This document shows positions 1 to 9,560 of a stretch of DNA of 64,000 nt, in pieces; position 1 is the stretch's first letter, and every line of letters starts with the position of its first letter. Below the pieces are notes generated by a model. It searched no databases, was not told the DNA's origin, and worked only from the letters and a program-made list of their open reading frames with translations. The DNA is from JBBIOU01 sp037443205 (lineage in GTDB: Bacteria > Bacteroidota > Bacteroidia > Flavobacteriales_D > UBA2798), in contig JBBIOU010000017.1 of the NCBI GenBank assembly GCA_037443205.1, positions 6,793 through 70,792 on the forward strand, in the 5' to 3' direction. The translations under genes were made by a program, and so were the position numbers.

Positions 1-818
1 TACACTTTTTCTATTTTGGGATGATTTTTTAAGAAATGTGCTATTTCTTTTCCATTTTTACAATGTGCCTGCATACGTAAATGCAGTGTTTTAATGCCGC
101 GTATTACCAAAAAGCAATCCATAGGTCCGGGAGTAGCTCCGCACGAGTTGTGAATAAACGCCAGTTGTTGGTAAAGATTATCATCGTTCAGACATAATGC
201 ACCCATCACAACATCACTATGTCCGCCAAGATATTTGGTTACCGAATGCATTACAATATCTGCACCTAAATCAATGGGGTTTTGCAGGTAGGGTGATGCA
301 AAAGTATTATCAACGGCAAGTATCAAATTATGTTCTTTGGCAATGGCAGCGCAGGCTTTGATGTCTATTATCTGCATGGTAGGATTGGTGGGTGTTTCTA
401 ACCATATCATGCGGGTATTGGCGTGGATATATTTTTTAATATCTTCTGCCCGCGACATATTTACAAAATGAAATTTTATACCCATTGGCTCAAATACCTT
501 GGTAAACATTCTGTACGAACCGCCATATAAATCATCTCCGGCAATTATTTCATCACCGGGTTTAAATAATTTAATTACTGCATCTATAGCTCCCATGCCA
601 CTGGAAAAACACAAGGCATACCTGGCATTTTCTAAAGCTGCCAGATTTTTCTCTAAGGCAGTGCGGGTAGGATTTTTGCCTCTGGCATAAGCATATCCCT
701 TATGTTTACCAGGATATTCCTGCACAAATGTGGAGGTTTGAAATATCGGTGTCATAATTGCACCCGTGCCTGCATCGGGTTCCATTCCTGCATGTATAGC
801 TTTTGTTCCGAATTTCAT
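1..818 (-). CDS. Cys/Met metabolism PLP-dependent enzyme (cystathionine gamma-synthase/lyase type), 3' end off window
   Basis: Fold-type I PLP enzyme of the trans-sulfuration family. I translated the edge-truncated frame by eye: 272 residues are visible, starting MKFGTKAIHAG. Family signatures present are the substrate/PLP-phosphate motif YAYARGKNPTR (residues 43-52), the SSGMGAI turn near 72-78, a VDNTFASP segment near 169 and the PLP-lysine motif SVTKYLGGHSD with Lys195. Such enzymes make or cleave cystathionine or act on O-acyl-homoserine in the cytoplasm; the exact reaction cannot be separated on sequence. The last roughly 110 residues lie outside the window. A TACCTTTG box lies 15 nt before the ATG. 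It is not part of an obvious operon with the next gene, from which it is separated by a dispersed repeat. Confidence 0.9.
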   Translation of the reverse strand, partial: MKFGTKAIHAGMEPDAGTGAIMTPIFQTSTFVQEYPGKHKGYAYARGKNPTRTALEKNLAALENARYALCFSSGMGAIDAVIKLFKPGDEIIAGDDLYGGSYRMFTKVFEPMGIKFHFVNMSRAEDIKKYIHANTRMIWLETPTNPTMQIIDIKACAAIAKEHNLILAVDNTFASPYLQNPIDLGADIVMHSVTKYLGGHSDVVMGALCLNDDNLYQQLAFIHNSCGATPGPMDCFLVIRGIKTLHLRMQAHCKNGKEIAHFLKNHPKIEKV

Positions 819-833
819 AGTATATATTTGTTA

Positions 834-841
834 CAAAGGTA
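834..841 (-). promoter_or_regulatory. Candidate -7 promoter box TACCTTTG
   Basis: Read on the minus strand this is TACCTTTG, a match to the Bacteroidota -7 consensus TAnnTTTG. It ends 15 nt before the ATG at 818, so the leader would be only about 10 nt. I see no TTTG at the expected 19-nt spacing, so it is a partial match. Confidence 0.4.
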
Positions 842-908
842 TATGCATTCCAAATACGGAAGGAATAATTTATAAAGAAATTTCAAAAAAAATATTGCCG
901 CGGTAATC

Positions 909-1052
909 AATTAACCCATAAACCCAAATTCAGTATTATAAATTTTACAATGGTTTAAATTTTCCGCCAGAGGCGGACTGAGTGTGTTGAGTGTCTTGTG
1001 TGATTTGGGTTATCCGCCATTAGGCGAACATTACGCATGCTAATGCGTAATG
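909..1052 (+). repeat. Dispersed palindromic repeat, copy 1
   Basis: Contains three nested inverted repeats: TCCGCC-AGA-GGCGGA (963-977), TCCGCC-ATTA-GGCGAA (about 1012-1028) and ATTACGCATgcTAATGCGTAAT (about 1030-1052). The same block occurs in reverse orientation at 7735-7872, and a partial copy lies at 29721-29780. The shared sequence also includes an AT-rich flank with CCCAAATTCAG (923-933). No open frame of its own. It could be a REP/MITE-like non-autonomous element or a terminator-like intergenic cassette. Confidence 0.8.
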
Positions 1053-1073
1053 TAGGATAAAACCTTTTTGGGG

Positions 1074-1796
1074 TTAAATTTTTTTCATCAAATATTTCAG
1101 GATTATCCACGGTACATTTAAAAGGTATAATAAAACATTTAAGTTTTCTTTTTTTATTTTATATTCTTCCAGATACAATTGTTTGTTGAATTTTTTAGAA
1201 ATACCATCGGCCATACAATCGCTTATTGTAAGGTTGTAATATTGAGCGTTTGCTTGCTGAAGATATAACTTGAGGTGAAAGTCGTAATCAGCGAGTATTT
1301 TATAGCGAGTATTAAAATTTATATTCAATCTTTTTTTGTTATAAAAAACTCCCTGCTGATGCAGTGTGTTTCGCCAAATTATCTGAAAATTAAATTTACA
1401 CACATGTGTTTTTCTAATCAATGCGTGTTTAGCGCCAAGATTATTAACATTACCAAAAACAATATCTAAGTTTTTTAGCTCGTGGCAAAATATGGTTTGT
1501 AATACGTTTTCATTATGCAATTGGTCGTCTGCGCCTAAAATATAAATCCAGTTACCGCTGGCGTGTTTTATTCCTTTATTAATTGCCTCATAAATACCCT
1601 TGTCTTTTTCTGAAATCAGACAGGCAATTTGCGTTTTGTAAGCATCTAATAAGGCGAGTGTGTTATCGGTAGATCCTCCATCAATAACAATGAGTTCTTT
1701 ATACGGATAAGATTGATTTAAAACACTTATAACAGCCTTTTCGATTGTGTTTTGTGCATTTAATACCGGAATGATTATGCTTACCTGATTAAGCAT
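1074..1796 (-). CDS. Family 2 glycosyltransferase
   Basis: Transfers a sugar from a nucleotide-sugar donor, probably to an envelope polysaccharide or lipid acceptor at the cytoplasmic face of the membrane. The N-terminus has the GT-A fold signature VSIIIPVLNAQNTIEKAV (residues 5-22), followed by a SVLNQSYP motif, a VIDGGSTDNT nucleotide-binding loop and the metal-binding segment ILGADDQ near residue 86. At 240 residues it is short, typical of the WcaA-like bacterial GT2 enzymes. The ATG directly abuts the stop codon of the FtsE-like gene, so the two are probably co-transcribed, although their functions are not obviously related. Acceptor and donor cannot be told from the sequence. Confidence 0.88.
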   Translation of the reverse strand: MLNQVSIIIPVLNAQNTIEKAVISVLNQSYPYKELIVIDGGSTDNTLALLDAYKTQIACLISEKDKGIYEAINKGIKHASGNWIYILGADDQLHNENVLQTIFCHELKNLDIVFGNVNNLGAKHALIRKTHVCKFNFQIIWRNTLHQQGVFYNKKRLNINFNTRYKILADYDFHLKLYLQQANAQYYNLTISDCMADGISKKFNKQLYLEEYKIKKENLNVLLYLLNVPWIILKYLMKKI

Positions 1797-2495
1797 TTAG
1801 CGCAGGGGGTTAAAATGAGCAGCGGGCTTTACTTCGGTTACCATGCCATTTTCGCATTTTAAGGTTCTAAACGGAAATTTTTCCATCATGGTATAATCAT
1901 GCGTGGCCATCAAGACACAACTTCCGGTTTTGCTTATCTCAAAAAGTAGGTTTAAAATTTCTACCGATGTTTCGGGGTCTAAATTTCCGGTAGGTTCATC
2001 TGCCAAAATAATTTCAGGTTCATTAATCAATGCACGGGCAATAGCTACTTTTTGTTGTTCGCCTCCCGATAAGCGGTGTGGCATGTTGGCAGCTTTATCA
2101 ATTAAACCCACCCGTTTAAGCAATTCTTCTGCACGTTGTTTCATTTTTTGTTTGCTTTTCCAACCGGTAGCGCGCATTACAAAGTACAGATTTTCCAGTA
2201 CATTTCTGTCGCCCAGTAATTGAAAATCCTGAAATACTATACCGATTTTTCTTCTCAGATAAGGTATATGCCTGCGTTTTATTTTTTTTAAATTATATGA
2301 TGCTACCGTAGCTTCGCCTTTGGTAAGGGGTAAATCGGCATAAAGAATTTTTAGTAATGAACTTTTACCGCTGCCTGTTTTACCAATCAGGTAAACAAAT
2401 TCACCTTTTGCTATACTAAAGCTTACATCGCTCAGCAACACAGTATTTTGCTGTGCTACACTTAAGTTTTTAAGGTCAATAACAGAAACATTCAT
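1797..2495 (-). CDS. ftsE: FtsE-like cell-division ABC ATPase
   Basis: Cytoplasmic ATPase of about 232 residues. Walker A is GKTGSGKSS (residues 38-46), the signature is LSGGEQQKVAIARAL and Walker B is ILADEPTGNLD. The ADEPTGNLDPET string and overall length are typical of FtsE/LolD-type ATPases; the single-domain layout and phylum practice favour FtsE, which with FtsX controls cell-wall hydrolases at the division site. I chose the ATG at 2495 over an upstream one at 2558 because homology begins at NVSVIDLKNL and the 21-residue extension looks non-coding. No FtsX gene is in view; in this phylum the two genes may be apart. LolD or MacB-type ATPase is the alternative. Confidence 0.82.
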   Translation of the reverse strand: MNVSVIDLKNLSVAQQNTVLLSDVSFSIAKGEFVYLIGKTGSGKSSLLKILYADLPLTKGEATVASYNLKKIKRRHIPYLRRKIGIVFQDFQLLGDRNVLENLYFVMRATGWKSKQKMKQRAEELLKRVGLIDKAANMPHRLSGGEQQKVAIARALINEPEIILADEPTGNLDPETSVEILNLLFEISKTGSCVLMATHDYTMMEKFPFRTLKCENGMVTEVKPAAHFNPLR

Positions 2496-2528
2496 TTGAG
2501 ATGTAACAAAAAAGTATTTATAACCGTG

Positions 2529-2536
2529 TAAAGGTA
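2529..2536 (-). promoter_or_regulatory. Possible -7 box TACCTTTA before ftsE
   Basis: The minus strand reads TACCTTTA, one base off the TAnnTTTG consensus, about 34 nt before the chosen ftsE ATG at 2495. Its position downstream of the alternative ATG at 2558 would exclude that longer start if the box is used. No clear -33 TTTG was found. Confidence 0.25.
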
Positions 2537-2672
2537 GTGCAAAACATTTTTTTATCACTTATCGGGCAAAATTTTACACTTTAAATATTTAACACAAACG
2601 CGTTGATAACTTGTGATTTTATTTTATTAACGCAACAAGTGCCAAAGTAACTTTACATAACATTTTGTTAAA

Positions 2673-5600
2673 ATGAATAATTACGCCCTTACCTTATCAT
2701 TTATTTTATTTTTTGTTTTCTCACAAGCACAAAAAACAAGCATTTACACCGACCATAATGTGTTATACAGAAATGCGCTCGAATTGTACGACAAGGGAAA
2801 ATACAGCGCTGCACAAAAAGTATTTGCCGAAGTAATACAAAAAAACAGCAACCGGCATGATGAAGTATGGATTAATGCTGAGTATTATTACGCACTGTGT
2901 GCGCTAAAATTATTTCATCCCGATGCCGAATTTCTATTGCAACGTTTTGTAGATGACCATCCCGAAACACCCCAGGTAAGAACTGTTTATTTAGAACTGG
3001 GCAGACATTATTACAACAACAACCAGTTTAAAAAAGCCGTACAGTTTTTCGAAAAAATAGACCGCTTAGATTTAAACGAAGATGAATTGGCCGAATATTA
3101 TTTTAAAAGCGGCTACAGCTACTTTCAATTAAAAAAATATAAAGAAGCTGCCATGCAATTTTATGAAATAAAAGATCGCCCTAATGAATATAAAGAACCG
3201 GCTTTGTATTATTATTCATATATTTCATACAGCGACAAAAATTACCAGGTAGCTCTGGAAGGCTTTTTAAACCTGAATAACAGCGAAACATTCAAATTAT
3301 TAGTTCCTTATTATATTACACAGATATATTATTTACAAGGTGATTTTGATAAAGTAATTGCTTACGGACCTTCAGCCATGGAAAAAGAAACACCCAAACG
3401 ACAAACAGAAATAGCGCGTTTAATTGGCGATTCCTATTACCGGCAAATGAAATATCAGGAAGCTGTTCCTTACCTTGAAAAGTTTATAAAAACCGTTAAT
3501 CCTTCGCGCGAAGAAAGCTACCAGATGGGATATGCTTACTATCGGGCAGGCTTCTATGATAAAGCTATAACATGGTTTAACAGAGCCGTAAACGGAAAAG
3601 ACGCCTTAGCACAAATTGCTTATTACAATTTAGCTGATTGCTACTTAAAACTGGGTGAAAAAGTTTACGCCCGCAATGCCTTTGAAGGAGCATCGAAATT
3701 TGATTTTGACCCGCAAATTCAGGAAGATGCATTGTTTTCTTACGCTAAATTGGCATACGAATTATCTTATAACCCTTTTCATGAAGCTATCAATGCACTT
3801 CAGTACTATCTGGATAAATATCCTAAAAGTCCGCGCAGAGATGAGTGTTTTTCATTTCTGATAAATGTTTACATCACAACCAAAAATTATCAGGCAGCGC
3901 TCAACGCATTAAACAAAATAGAAAATAAAGATTTTAAAATGCAAAGCGCTTATCAGTTGGTTTCGTTTAACAGAGGCGTTGAACTGTTTACCAATTTAAA
4001 TTACAACGAAGCCATCAAACATTTTCAAAATGTAAAAAAATACCCCATCGAACGCAAACTCAATTACGAAAGCAAATACTGGATAGCCGAAAGCTACTAC
4101 GGACTAAAAGAATACGATAATGCCATCAATGCTTACACCGCATTTCAGCAAGAACCCGGAGCATTTAGTTCTAAATACTATAATCTGGCCAATTATGGTA
4201 TTGCTTATTGCTGGTATAATAAAGCACTGGATGCCGGTAAGGATGAAACCTATCTTAAAAATGCGCTCTACTCGTTCAGAAAATATACGGATGAAAAAGA
4301 CCTGAGCGATACCCGTAAATATAGTGATGCACTGATGCGCACTGGCGACATTTATTTTGTTGGTAACCAAACCGAAAATGCTCTGCAGTTTTATAACCAG
4401 GCATTAAGCAATTTACCATCCAACGAAAAAGATTATGCGCTTTATCAAGGCGCTTTGTGCAAATCATTTTTAAAAAAATATGATGAAGCCATACAAAATT
4501 TTACAACCATTATAAATAATTACACCACTTCTAAATTTATACCCGATGCCAAATTTGAAATTGCCGAAATTTACCGCCTGCAAGACGAACGCAACCGCGC
4601 CTTAGAGCAATACAATAAATTTATTGCAGAATATCCTCAAAATATCAGAAGCATTCAAGCTGTAAGGCATTGCGCAGCCATCTATTATAAAAATAAAAAT
4701 TATCCAAAAGCCGAAGAATATTATAAACGCATATTAGAAAAATATAACGACCCGGCCGAAACCAAAATAGCTTTAGAAGCATTGCGCGATGTATTGAAAG
4801 AACAAAACCGGTTAGACGAATGGACAACACTGGTAGAAAAATATGATAAATCAGGCACGGGTAAAGACGAAATAGAATTTGCCTTGTTTGAAAATGCCGA
4901 AGAACTATATAATAAAAACGAATACGAAAAAGCAATCAATGAATTAAACAAATACATCCAGAAATTTCCTAACGGAAGACATCTTGATAAAGCCCGATTT
5001 TACAGAGCCGAAAGCTATGTTGCCATAAACCAATACGACCTGGCCATTGAAGACTATGAGTATTTACTGAGCGGAAAAACATCTTCGCAAACAGAAACTG
5101 CCAATATGCGCCTGGCAGGTATCTATTACACTAAAAAAAACTTTGCCTTAGCATTAAAATATTATCAGAATCTGGAAAAAATGGCCTCGCAACCTGCTAA
5201 TGCCGGTATAGCTGTTACCGGATTAATGAGGTGCTATTTTAAAACAAACGAATGGCAAAATGCTGCAGCTTATGCCGATAAATTTTTAAAAGAATCCGGT
5301 TTAACTGATCCCCAAAAAGCAGAAGGAAATTTTATTTTGGGAACAAGCTACATGAAGTTGATGGAATACGATAAAGCATTGCCCGCCTTGAAAAAATGTG
5401 GCGAATTATCTAAAAACATCATGGGAGCAGAAGCACGCTACAACATTGCTTACATATACTTCTTGCAAGAACAGTATAAAAAGAGCGAAAAAGAAATATT
5501 TGATTACATTAAAGTAAAACCTGCATACGACTATTGGTTAGCAAAAGCATATATCTTACTTGCCGATAACTACCTGATGATGAATGATGCCTTTCAGGCT

Positions 5601-5777
5601 AAAGCAACTTTAAAAAGCATCATAGACAATTACACCGCCAATGATGATATTGTACCTACTGCTACCGAAAAATACAACGCTATTATTGCGTCTGAACAAA
5701 GCAGCGGTAATCGTAAATCAGATATTATTGAGATAGACTTAAACAACCCCGGCAAAATAAATGAATATGAAGAATAA
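2673..5777 (+). CDS. Large secreted tetratricopeptide-repeat protein
   Basis: 1034 residues with an N-terminal signal sequence (NYALTLSFILFFVFSQAQ, cleavage after about residue 19), so probably periplasmic or bound to the outer membrane. The rest is almost wholly TPR/Sel1-like helical repeats: units such as ALELYDKGKYSAAQKVFAE, AVQFFEKIDR, YQEAVPYLEKF and ALKYYQNLEKM recur about every 34-38 residues. Similar proteins act as scaffolds for envelope assemblies in this phylum. The 3' end overlaps the next gene, an outer-membrane barrel, by 17 bp, which strongly suggests translational coupling and a joint function. No enzymatic motif is seen; the function is unknown. Confidence 0.85.
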   Translation: MNNYALTLSFILFFVFSQAQKTSIYTDHNVLYRNALELYDKGKYSAAQKVFAEVIQKNSNRHDEVWINAEYYYALCALKLFHPDAEFLLQRFVDDHPETPQVRTVYLELGRHYYNNNQFKKAVQFFEKIDRLDLNEDELAEYYFKSGYSYFQLKKYKEAAMQFYEIKDRPNEYKEPALYYYSYISYSDKNYQVALEGFLNLNNSETFKLLVPYYITQIYYLQGDFDKVIAYGPSAMEKETPKRQTEIARLIGDSYYRQMKYQEAVPYLEKFIKTVNPSREESYQMGYAYYRAGFYDKAITWFNRAVNGKDALAQIAYYNLADCYLKLGEKVYARNAFEGASKFDFDPQIQEDALFSYAKLAYELSYNPFHEAINALQYYLDKYPKSPRRDECFSFLINVYITTKNYQAALNALNKIENKDFKMQSAYQLVSFNRGVELFTNLNYNEAIKHFQNVKKYPIERKLNYESKYWIAESYYGLKEYDNAINAYTAFQQEPGAFSSKYYNLANYGIAYCWYNKALDAGKDETYLKNALYSFRKYTDEKDLSDTRKYSDALMRTGDIYFVGNQTENALQFYNQALSNLPSNEKDYALYQGALCKSFLKKYDEAIQNFTTIINNYTTSKFIPDAKFEIAEIYRLQDERNRALEQYNKFIAEYPQNIRSIQAVRHCAAIYYKNKNYPKAEEYYKRILEKYNDPAETKIALEALRDVLKEQNRLDEWTTLVEKYDKSGTGKDEIEFALFENAEELYNKNEYEKAINELNKYIQKFPNGRHLDKARFYRAESYVAINQYDLAIEDYEYLLSGKTSSQTETANMRLAGIYYTKKNFALALKYYQNLEKMASQPANAGIAVTGLMRCYFKTNEWQNAAAYADKFLKESGLTDPQKAEGNFILGTSYMKLMEYDKALPALKKCGELSKNIMGAEARYNIAYIYFLQEQYKKSEKEIFDYIKVKPAYDYWLAKAYILLADNYLMMNDAFQAKATLKSIIDNYTANDDIVPTATEKYNAIIASEQSSGNRKSDIIEIDLNNPGKINEYEE

Positions 5778-7482
5778 AATTATAATTTGCATATCTCTTA
5801 TAAATTTATGTGTTAATGCAATATTTGCGCAGGGTGGTGGCAACATCGGCCAAAGTGATATAATAACCTTTGGGCCAAGACCGATTGAACGAGCAAAAAA
5901 ACAAAGCGATCAGCCGGCAATTGTTGATACAGTTGTTGCTTCACCAAATTTAAACTATTCCTTTTTGGCGGTACAAGCGCAAACAAATTTTGAGCCCGAA
6001 AAAATTGAAGCAGCAAAAATTAAAGTTGAAAATAATTTAGAAAAACTCTATCGTTTCTATGCCAAAGCAGGCATCGGTATGTACACCACCCCACTTGCCG
6101 AATTATGGATAAACGATTTGTATAATAAAAAAGGAAGTTACGGAGCTCATTTTAAACATTTTTCATCGCAAGGCGGAATAAAAAACCTGGGCTTTAACGG
6201 ATTCTCTGATAATGAAATAGGATTGTATGGTAAATATTTCTTTAATAAAAACGAATTAGGCGCTAAATTTGATTACCAACGTAATGTTATACATTATTAC
6301 GGCTTTAAACCCGATTCCTTATTTAACCCCGAAAAAGAACAAATACGCCAACGTTTTAACATTATAGGTGCTCAGGCTTACTTTAAAACCTACCACCCCG
6401 ACTCTCTTAAACTCAATCACCGCGAAGTTATCAACTACTACTATCTGACCGATGCCTATGCTACCAAAGAACACAACATATCAGCCTCAACACGATTAGA
6501 TAAAAAAATAAATAACGAAATATATGCCCTGGATGCCTCGCTTAGCTATAATGATTTTGTAAACACATTTACTTTTGCAAATTGTTTAAATTGTTTTGAT
6601 AATCCACAACCGGGCAACTACCAACAAAACTTTATGATGGCAATTAACCCCACCATCAATACCGGCACTAAAAAACTTTATGTGCGTGCAGGCCTGGCTG
6701 CGTATATGGATATATTCAATAATAAATCATTTTTTCATTTTTACCCCGATATTGAAGCAAGATATCGCCTGTTTAACGATGTGTTTGTGCCTTATGCTGG
6801 TATTAACGGAAAAAAAATACGCAATTCATACAGAAGCATAACCGATGAAAATCCGTTTACCATTTCATCAGTTATGCTGAACAATACCAACCATAAATTA
6901 AATATATATGGAGGATTCAGAGGTACTCTTAGCTCAAACATTTCATTCAACACAGGGGTATCTTTTCTGAAAACAGAAAACAGTGTTTTATTCATCAACG
7001 AAACAGTTTATTCCGTACGCAATAAATTTACTGTAGTATATGAAAATCTGGATATATTAAACCTTTCCGCACAAATACACTGGCAAAAATCAGAAAAAAT
7101 AAAACTGCTTTTGCGCGGTGATTATTTTACCTACTCTACCCTGGAAGAAGAAAAAGCCTGGAGTTTACCCGATTTTAAATTTACCGGGTCTTTTATTTAT
7201 GATATGTATGATAAAATTATTATTCGTGCCGACCTGTTTGTTACCGGTTCGCGCTGGTTTAAAGCCTTGCCTGCCGATGAAGGCGCTGAACCTAAAAACA
7301 GCATTTACATGATAAAACTAAAACCCTTTATAGACCTGAATCTGGGAGCAGAATACAGATACACAAAACGCATTTCGGCATTTATAAACTTTAATAACAT
7401 TGCCGCAAAAAAATACCAATATTGGTACCGTTTCCCTGTTCAAGGAATAAATATTTTAGGTGGACTAACCTATGCATTTTAA
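5761..7482 (+). CDS. Outer-membrane beta-barrel protein (TonB-receptor-like, no plug seen)
   Basis: 573 residues with a signal peptide (about residues 1-23, ending NAIFAQ). It has a short charged periplasmic region followed by alternating hydrophobic and polar strands typical of a barrel, and ends in an aromatic residue (GGLTYAF), the usual outer-membrane insertion signal. No TonB box or plug domain is visible, and 573 residues is short for a TonB-dependent receptor. It overlaps the 3' end of the TPR gene by 17 bp; an alternative ATG at 5767 leaves an 11-bp overlap. The TPR-barrel pair probably forms one envelope complex, but substrate and role are unknown. Confidence 0.75.
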   Translation: MNMKNKIIICISLINLCVNAIFAQGGGNIGQSDIITFGPRPIERAKKQSDQPAIVDTVVASPNLNYSFLAVQAQTNFEPEKIEAAKIKVENNLEKLYRFYAKAGIGMYTTPLAELWINDLYNKKGSYGAHFKHFSSQGGIKNLGFNGFSDNEIGLYGKYFFNKNELGAKFDYQRNVIHYYGFKPDSLFNPEKEQIRQRFNIIGAQAYFKTYHPDSLKLNHREVINYYYLTDAYATKEHNISASTRLDKKINNEIYALDASLSYNDFVNTFTFANCLNCFDNPQPGNYQQNFMMAINPTINTGTKKLYVRAGLAAYMDIFNNKSFFHFYPDIEARYRLFNDVFVPYAGINGKKIRNSYRSITDENPFTISSVMLNNTNHKLNIYGGFRGTLSSNISFNTGVSFLKTENSVLFINETVYSVRNKFTVVYENLDILNLSAQIHWQKSEKIKLLLRGDYFTYSTLEEEKAWSLPDFKFTGSFIYDMYDKIIIRADLFVTGSRWFKALPADEGAEPKNSIYMIKLKPFIDLNLGAEYRYTKRISAFINFNNIAAKKYQYWYRFPVQGINILGGLTYAF

Positions 7483-7734
7483 CACCTGTATAAATTTATC
7501 TTTTAAATTAATATGTGTAATAATGTAAAGCCTTGCAGATTTTAAATGTGTCCGTGTGCCGATTTTTTAATATAATGATTTAAAGTACTGTCTAATCGTG
7601 GTCAGAATCAAGAGGGAAAATGGGTGGTTTAAAAAGGCAGAGGAGAAACACAGGGTTAATTAAGCTAGTTTCTCTTTTTTGAAAGTTTCAGAAAGGTTAA
7701 ATACTGCATTCGTAAATGCTAATTTATTTATCCC
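7483..7734. other. Intergenic stretch with no recognisable gene
   Basis: Together with the repeat at 7735-7872 and the 80 bp after it, this is the 470-bp gap between the barrel gene and the secreted unknown protein at 7953. I see no convincing ORF, tRNA or terminator here. It is AT-rich, with a short inverted repeat around GCATTCGTAAATGC near 7706. Confidence 0.5.
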
Positions 7735-7872
7735 ACATTACGCATTAGTATGCGTAATGTTCGCCTGATGGCGGATAACCCAAATCCCACACGACACTCA
7801 ACACACTCAGTCCGCCTCTGGCGGAAAATTTGAAATAAAATACCTAATGCTGAATTTGGGATTAATTGCCAG
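7735..7872 (-). repeat. Dispersed palindromic repeat, copy 2 (inverted relative to copy 1)
   Basis: The reverse complement aligns along its length with 909-1052. It includes the TCCGCC/GGCGGA palindrome, the string ACTGAGTGTGTTGAGTGTC, the GGTTATCCGCC arm, the ATTACGCAT/ATGCGTAAT palindrome and the outer CCCAAATTCAG flank. It sits just downstream of two convergent genes. A 62-codon open frame on the minus strand ends inside it (NFPPEAD) and is explained by the repeat. Confidence 0.8.
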
Positions 7873-7952
7873 CCACTCTTCGTATTTTGAAGAGATTTCA
7901 TTTTCATTTAATACCTTGTCTTTTGACATAAAATATACATGATTATGAATTA

Positions 7953-9485
7953 TCACTCCACCGAAACCTTCCAAATCATTCTTAAAGCTTCCCAATTCTT
8001 CCCCATTTTCTCTGCTCCGTAAAAAAGAATAAACAAAGAGTTTCCATCTTGTGATAATGCTTTAAAGCCTCTGGTTAACCTTGAAATCTTATCACCCATG
8101 TCTGGAATTTTTTTCTTTTCAACAAACCCTCCCTTGTCATATTTTGAATAAAGTGGAGTTAAACTACATGTCTTGGTTATGAAGTATTCATTTATTTCAG
8201 TATCCTTCATTTTTTCAATATTCTCTTCGCAGTCGTTATAAAATAAATATAACTCTCCGTTTCGTTGAAAACTGATATATGACATTTTTTCCATGTCATT
8301 TGTTCGGATAGATTTAGCCAGTAAATGATCCCAGTTTTTGTTGGTTTTCATATTTACGTAACATACATAAACATTATCATAGCTGTAATCTACATCATTA
8401 GGTGAAGCGGCATGATTTCTTTTGTATTGTTCAATCAGAAAATAAAATTCTCCAGTGCTTATTTCAATAATTTCAATTTTGTGACGGTATTTATCTAAAT
8501 CCTTCACCTTTTTAAAATCTTCATCAGCAGCTTTAGCTCTTTGTTTTTTGGATAGTTTTTCCGGCCAGATAGGATTGGTGATCTTATATTTATTTTCTTT
8601 AACAAACCCGGCTGTCTTCATGTCGATTTCGTTGAAGAAAAATCCTTCTGGTTTTTGCAGGCCCAGTTTTTTATACATCCCCGTTAAATATGGCTTTGAA
8701 TCTTTCGAAACATACAATGCACATTCAAAAAGCTGGTTGTCCATTGGGATGTCTTTTGATTTTACATCACTGCCATTATTAGTTACGCAATAAACCGAAT
8801 AATCAATACCATCATTTCCTTTTTCCTGAGAAAAAAGTAAAAATACCTCTCCATTATTAAGTAGCTTTACAGATGAAACAGATGCCGAAATTCGATTTTT
8901 ATTCAATGTGACTGAATTACTCCAAACTTGTTTGAGTTCCTTATCAATTACAGATATATAGGCAATCTCCTTTTTGTAAAATAGAAAAGCAATTTTCGAT
9001 GAATCCGAAGAAATTGTAAAATGCCAGTTTGCTACATATTGACCAGCATCGGTAAAATATTTTGTCTTAAATCCTTCGTTGAAAATTTCCGTATTTTTAT
9101 TAAGGTACTTTAAGGTATTTGGGTCGTACTCCTCCAAAAAAACAGAAGTTTGTCCAGAACCTTTTTCACTCAGAATACTCAACATGAATATCTTATTCCA
9201 AAGTAGCAATGGTTTTATAATTTGCTTATTGGAATTATTGCTCACCAACGGTTCTGAGGCCAACTTTTTCATGTCTTTGTCTAATACCGTTATGTTATCT
9301 CCTTCGGTTCCAGCTAAATCCTCAATGAAATATAAATTATCACCAACACAACCAAAAAACATTTTTGGCTTAGATACTTTTTGATAAAAAACTTCGCTTT
9401 TGGAAACAGTGAAGTTGGTTTGGGCAACACAAATGTGTGATGTCAATGCAAAAAAAACTACTTTTAATATTAATTTTGTTTTCAT
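7953..9485 (-). CDS. Secreted protein of unknown function
   Basis: 510 residues with a cleavable signal peptide (KTKLILKVVFFALTSHICVAQ, about residues 2-22), hence exported. After it, strand-rich segments with repeated patterns such as DNLYFIED, NKIFMLSIL, KIAFLFYKKE, GEVFLLFSQE and GELYLFYND recall a beta-propeller, but I cannot assign a family. There is no catalytic motif and no C-terminal T9SS sorting domain. It is the last gene of the RHS-cassette island on the minus strand, 75 bp after the 272-residue neighbour. It might be island cargo or an unrelated resident gene. A second frame overlaps its 3' end and runs into the repeat. Confidence 0.7.
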   Translation of the reverse strand: MKTKLILKVVFFALTSHICVAQTNFTVSKSEVFYQKVSKPKMFFGCVGDNLYFIEDLAGTEGDNITVLDKDMKKLASEPLVSNNSNKQIIKPLLLWNKIFMLSILSEKGSGQTSVFLEEYDPNTLKYLNKNTEIFNEGFKTKYFTDAGQYVANWHFTISSDSSKIAFLFYKKEIAYISVIDKELKQVWSNSVTLNKNRISASVSSVKLLNNGEVFLLFSQEKGNDGIDYSVYCVTNNGSDVKSKDIPMDNQLFECALYVSKDSKPYLTGMYKKLGLQKPEGFFFNEIDMKTAGFVKENKYKITNPIWPEKLSKKQRAKAADEDFKKVKDLDKYRHKIEIIEISTGEFYFLIEQYKRNHAASPNDVDYSYDNVYVCYVNMKTNKNWDHLLAKSIRTNDMEKMSYISFQRNGELYLFYNDCEENIEKMKDTEINEYFITKTCSLTPLYSKYDKGGFVEKKKIPDMGDKISRLTRGFKALSQDGNSLFILFYGAEKMGKNWEALRMIWKVSVE

Positions 9486-9560
9486 ATTATCATAATGGTT
9501 TTAATTAAAATTTCACGTCTTATTTTATTGTTATTTATCTTTACACGATTTGTATCGATA

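Noticed and set aside
7807..7995. 62-codon minus-strand ORF overlapping the 3' end of the 510-residue gene
   Set aside because: Its last 20 or so codons lie in the dispersed repeat (NPKFSIRYF...NFPPEAD), and it overlaps a longer real gene in another frame. It could hold a frameshifted tail of that gene, but I cannot support it as a gene.
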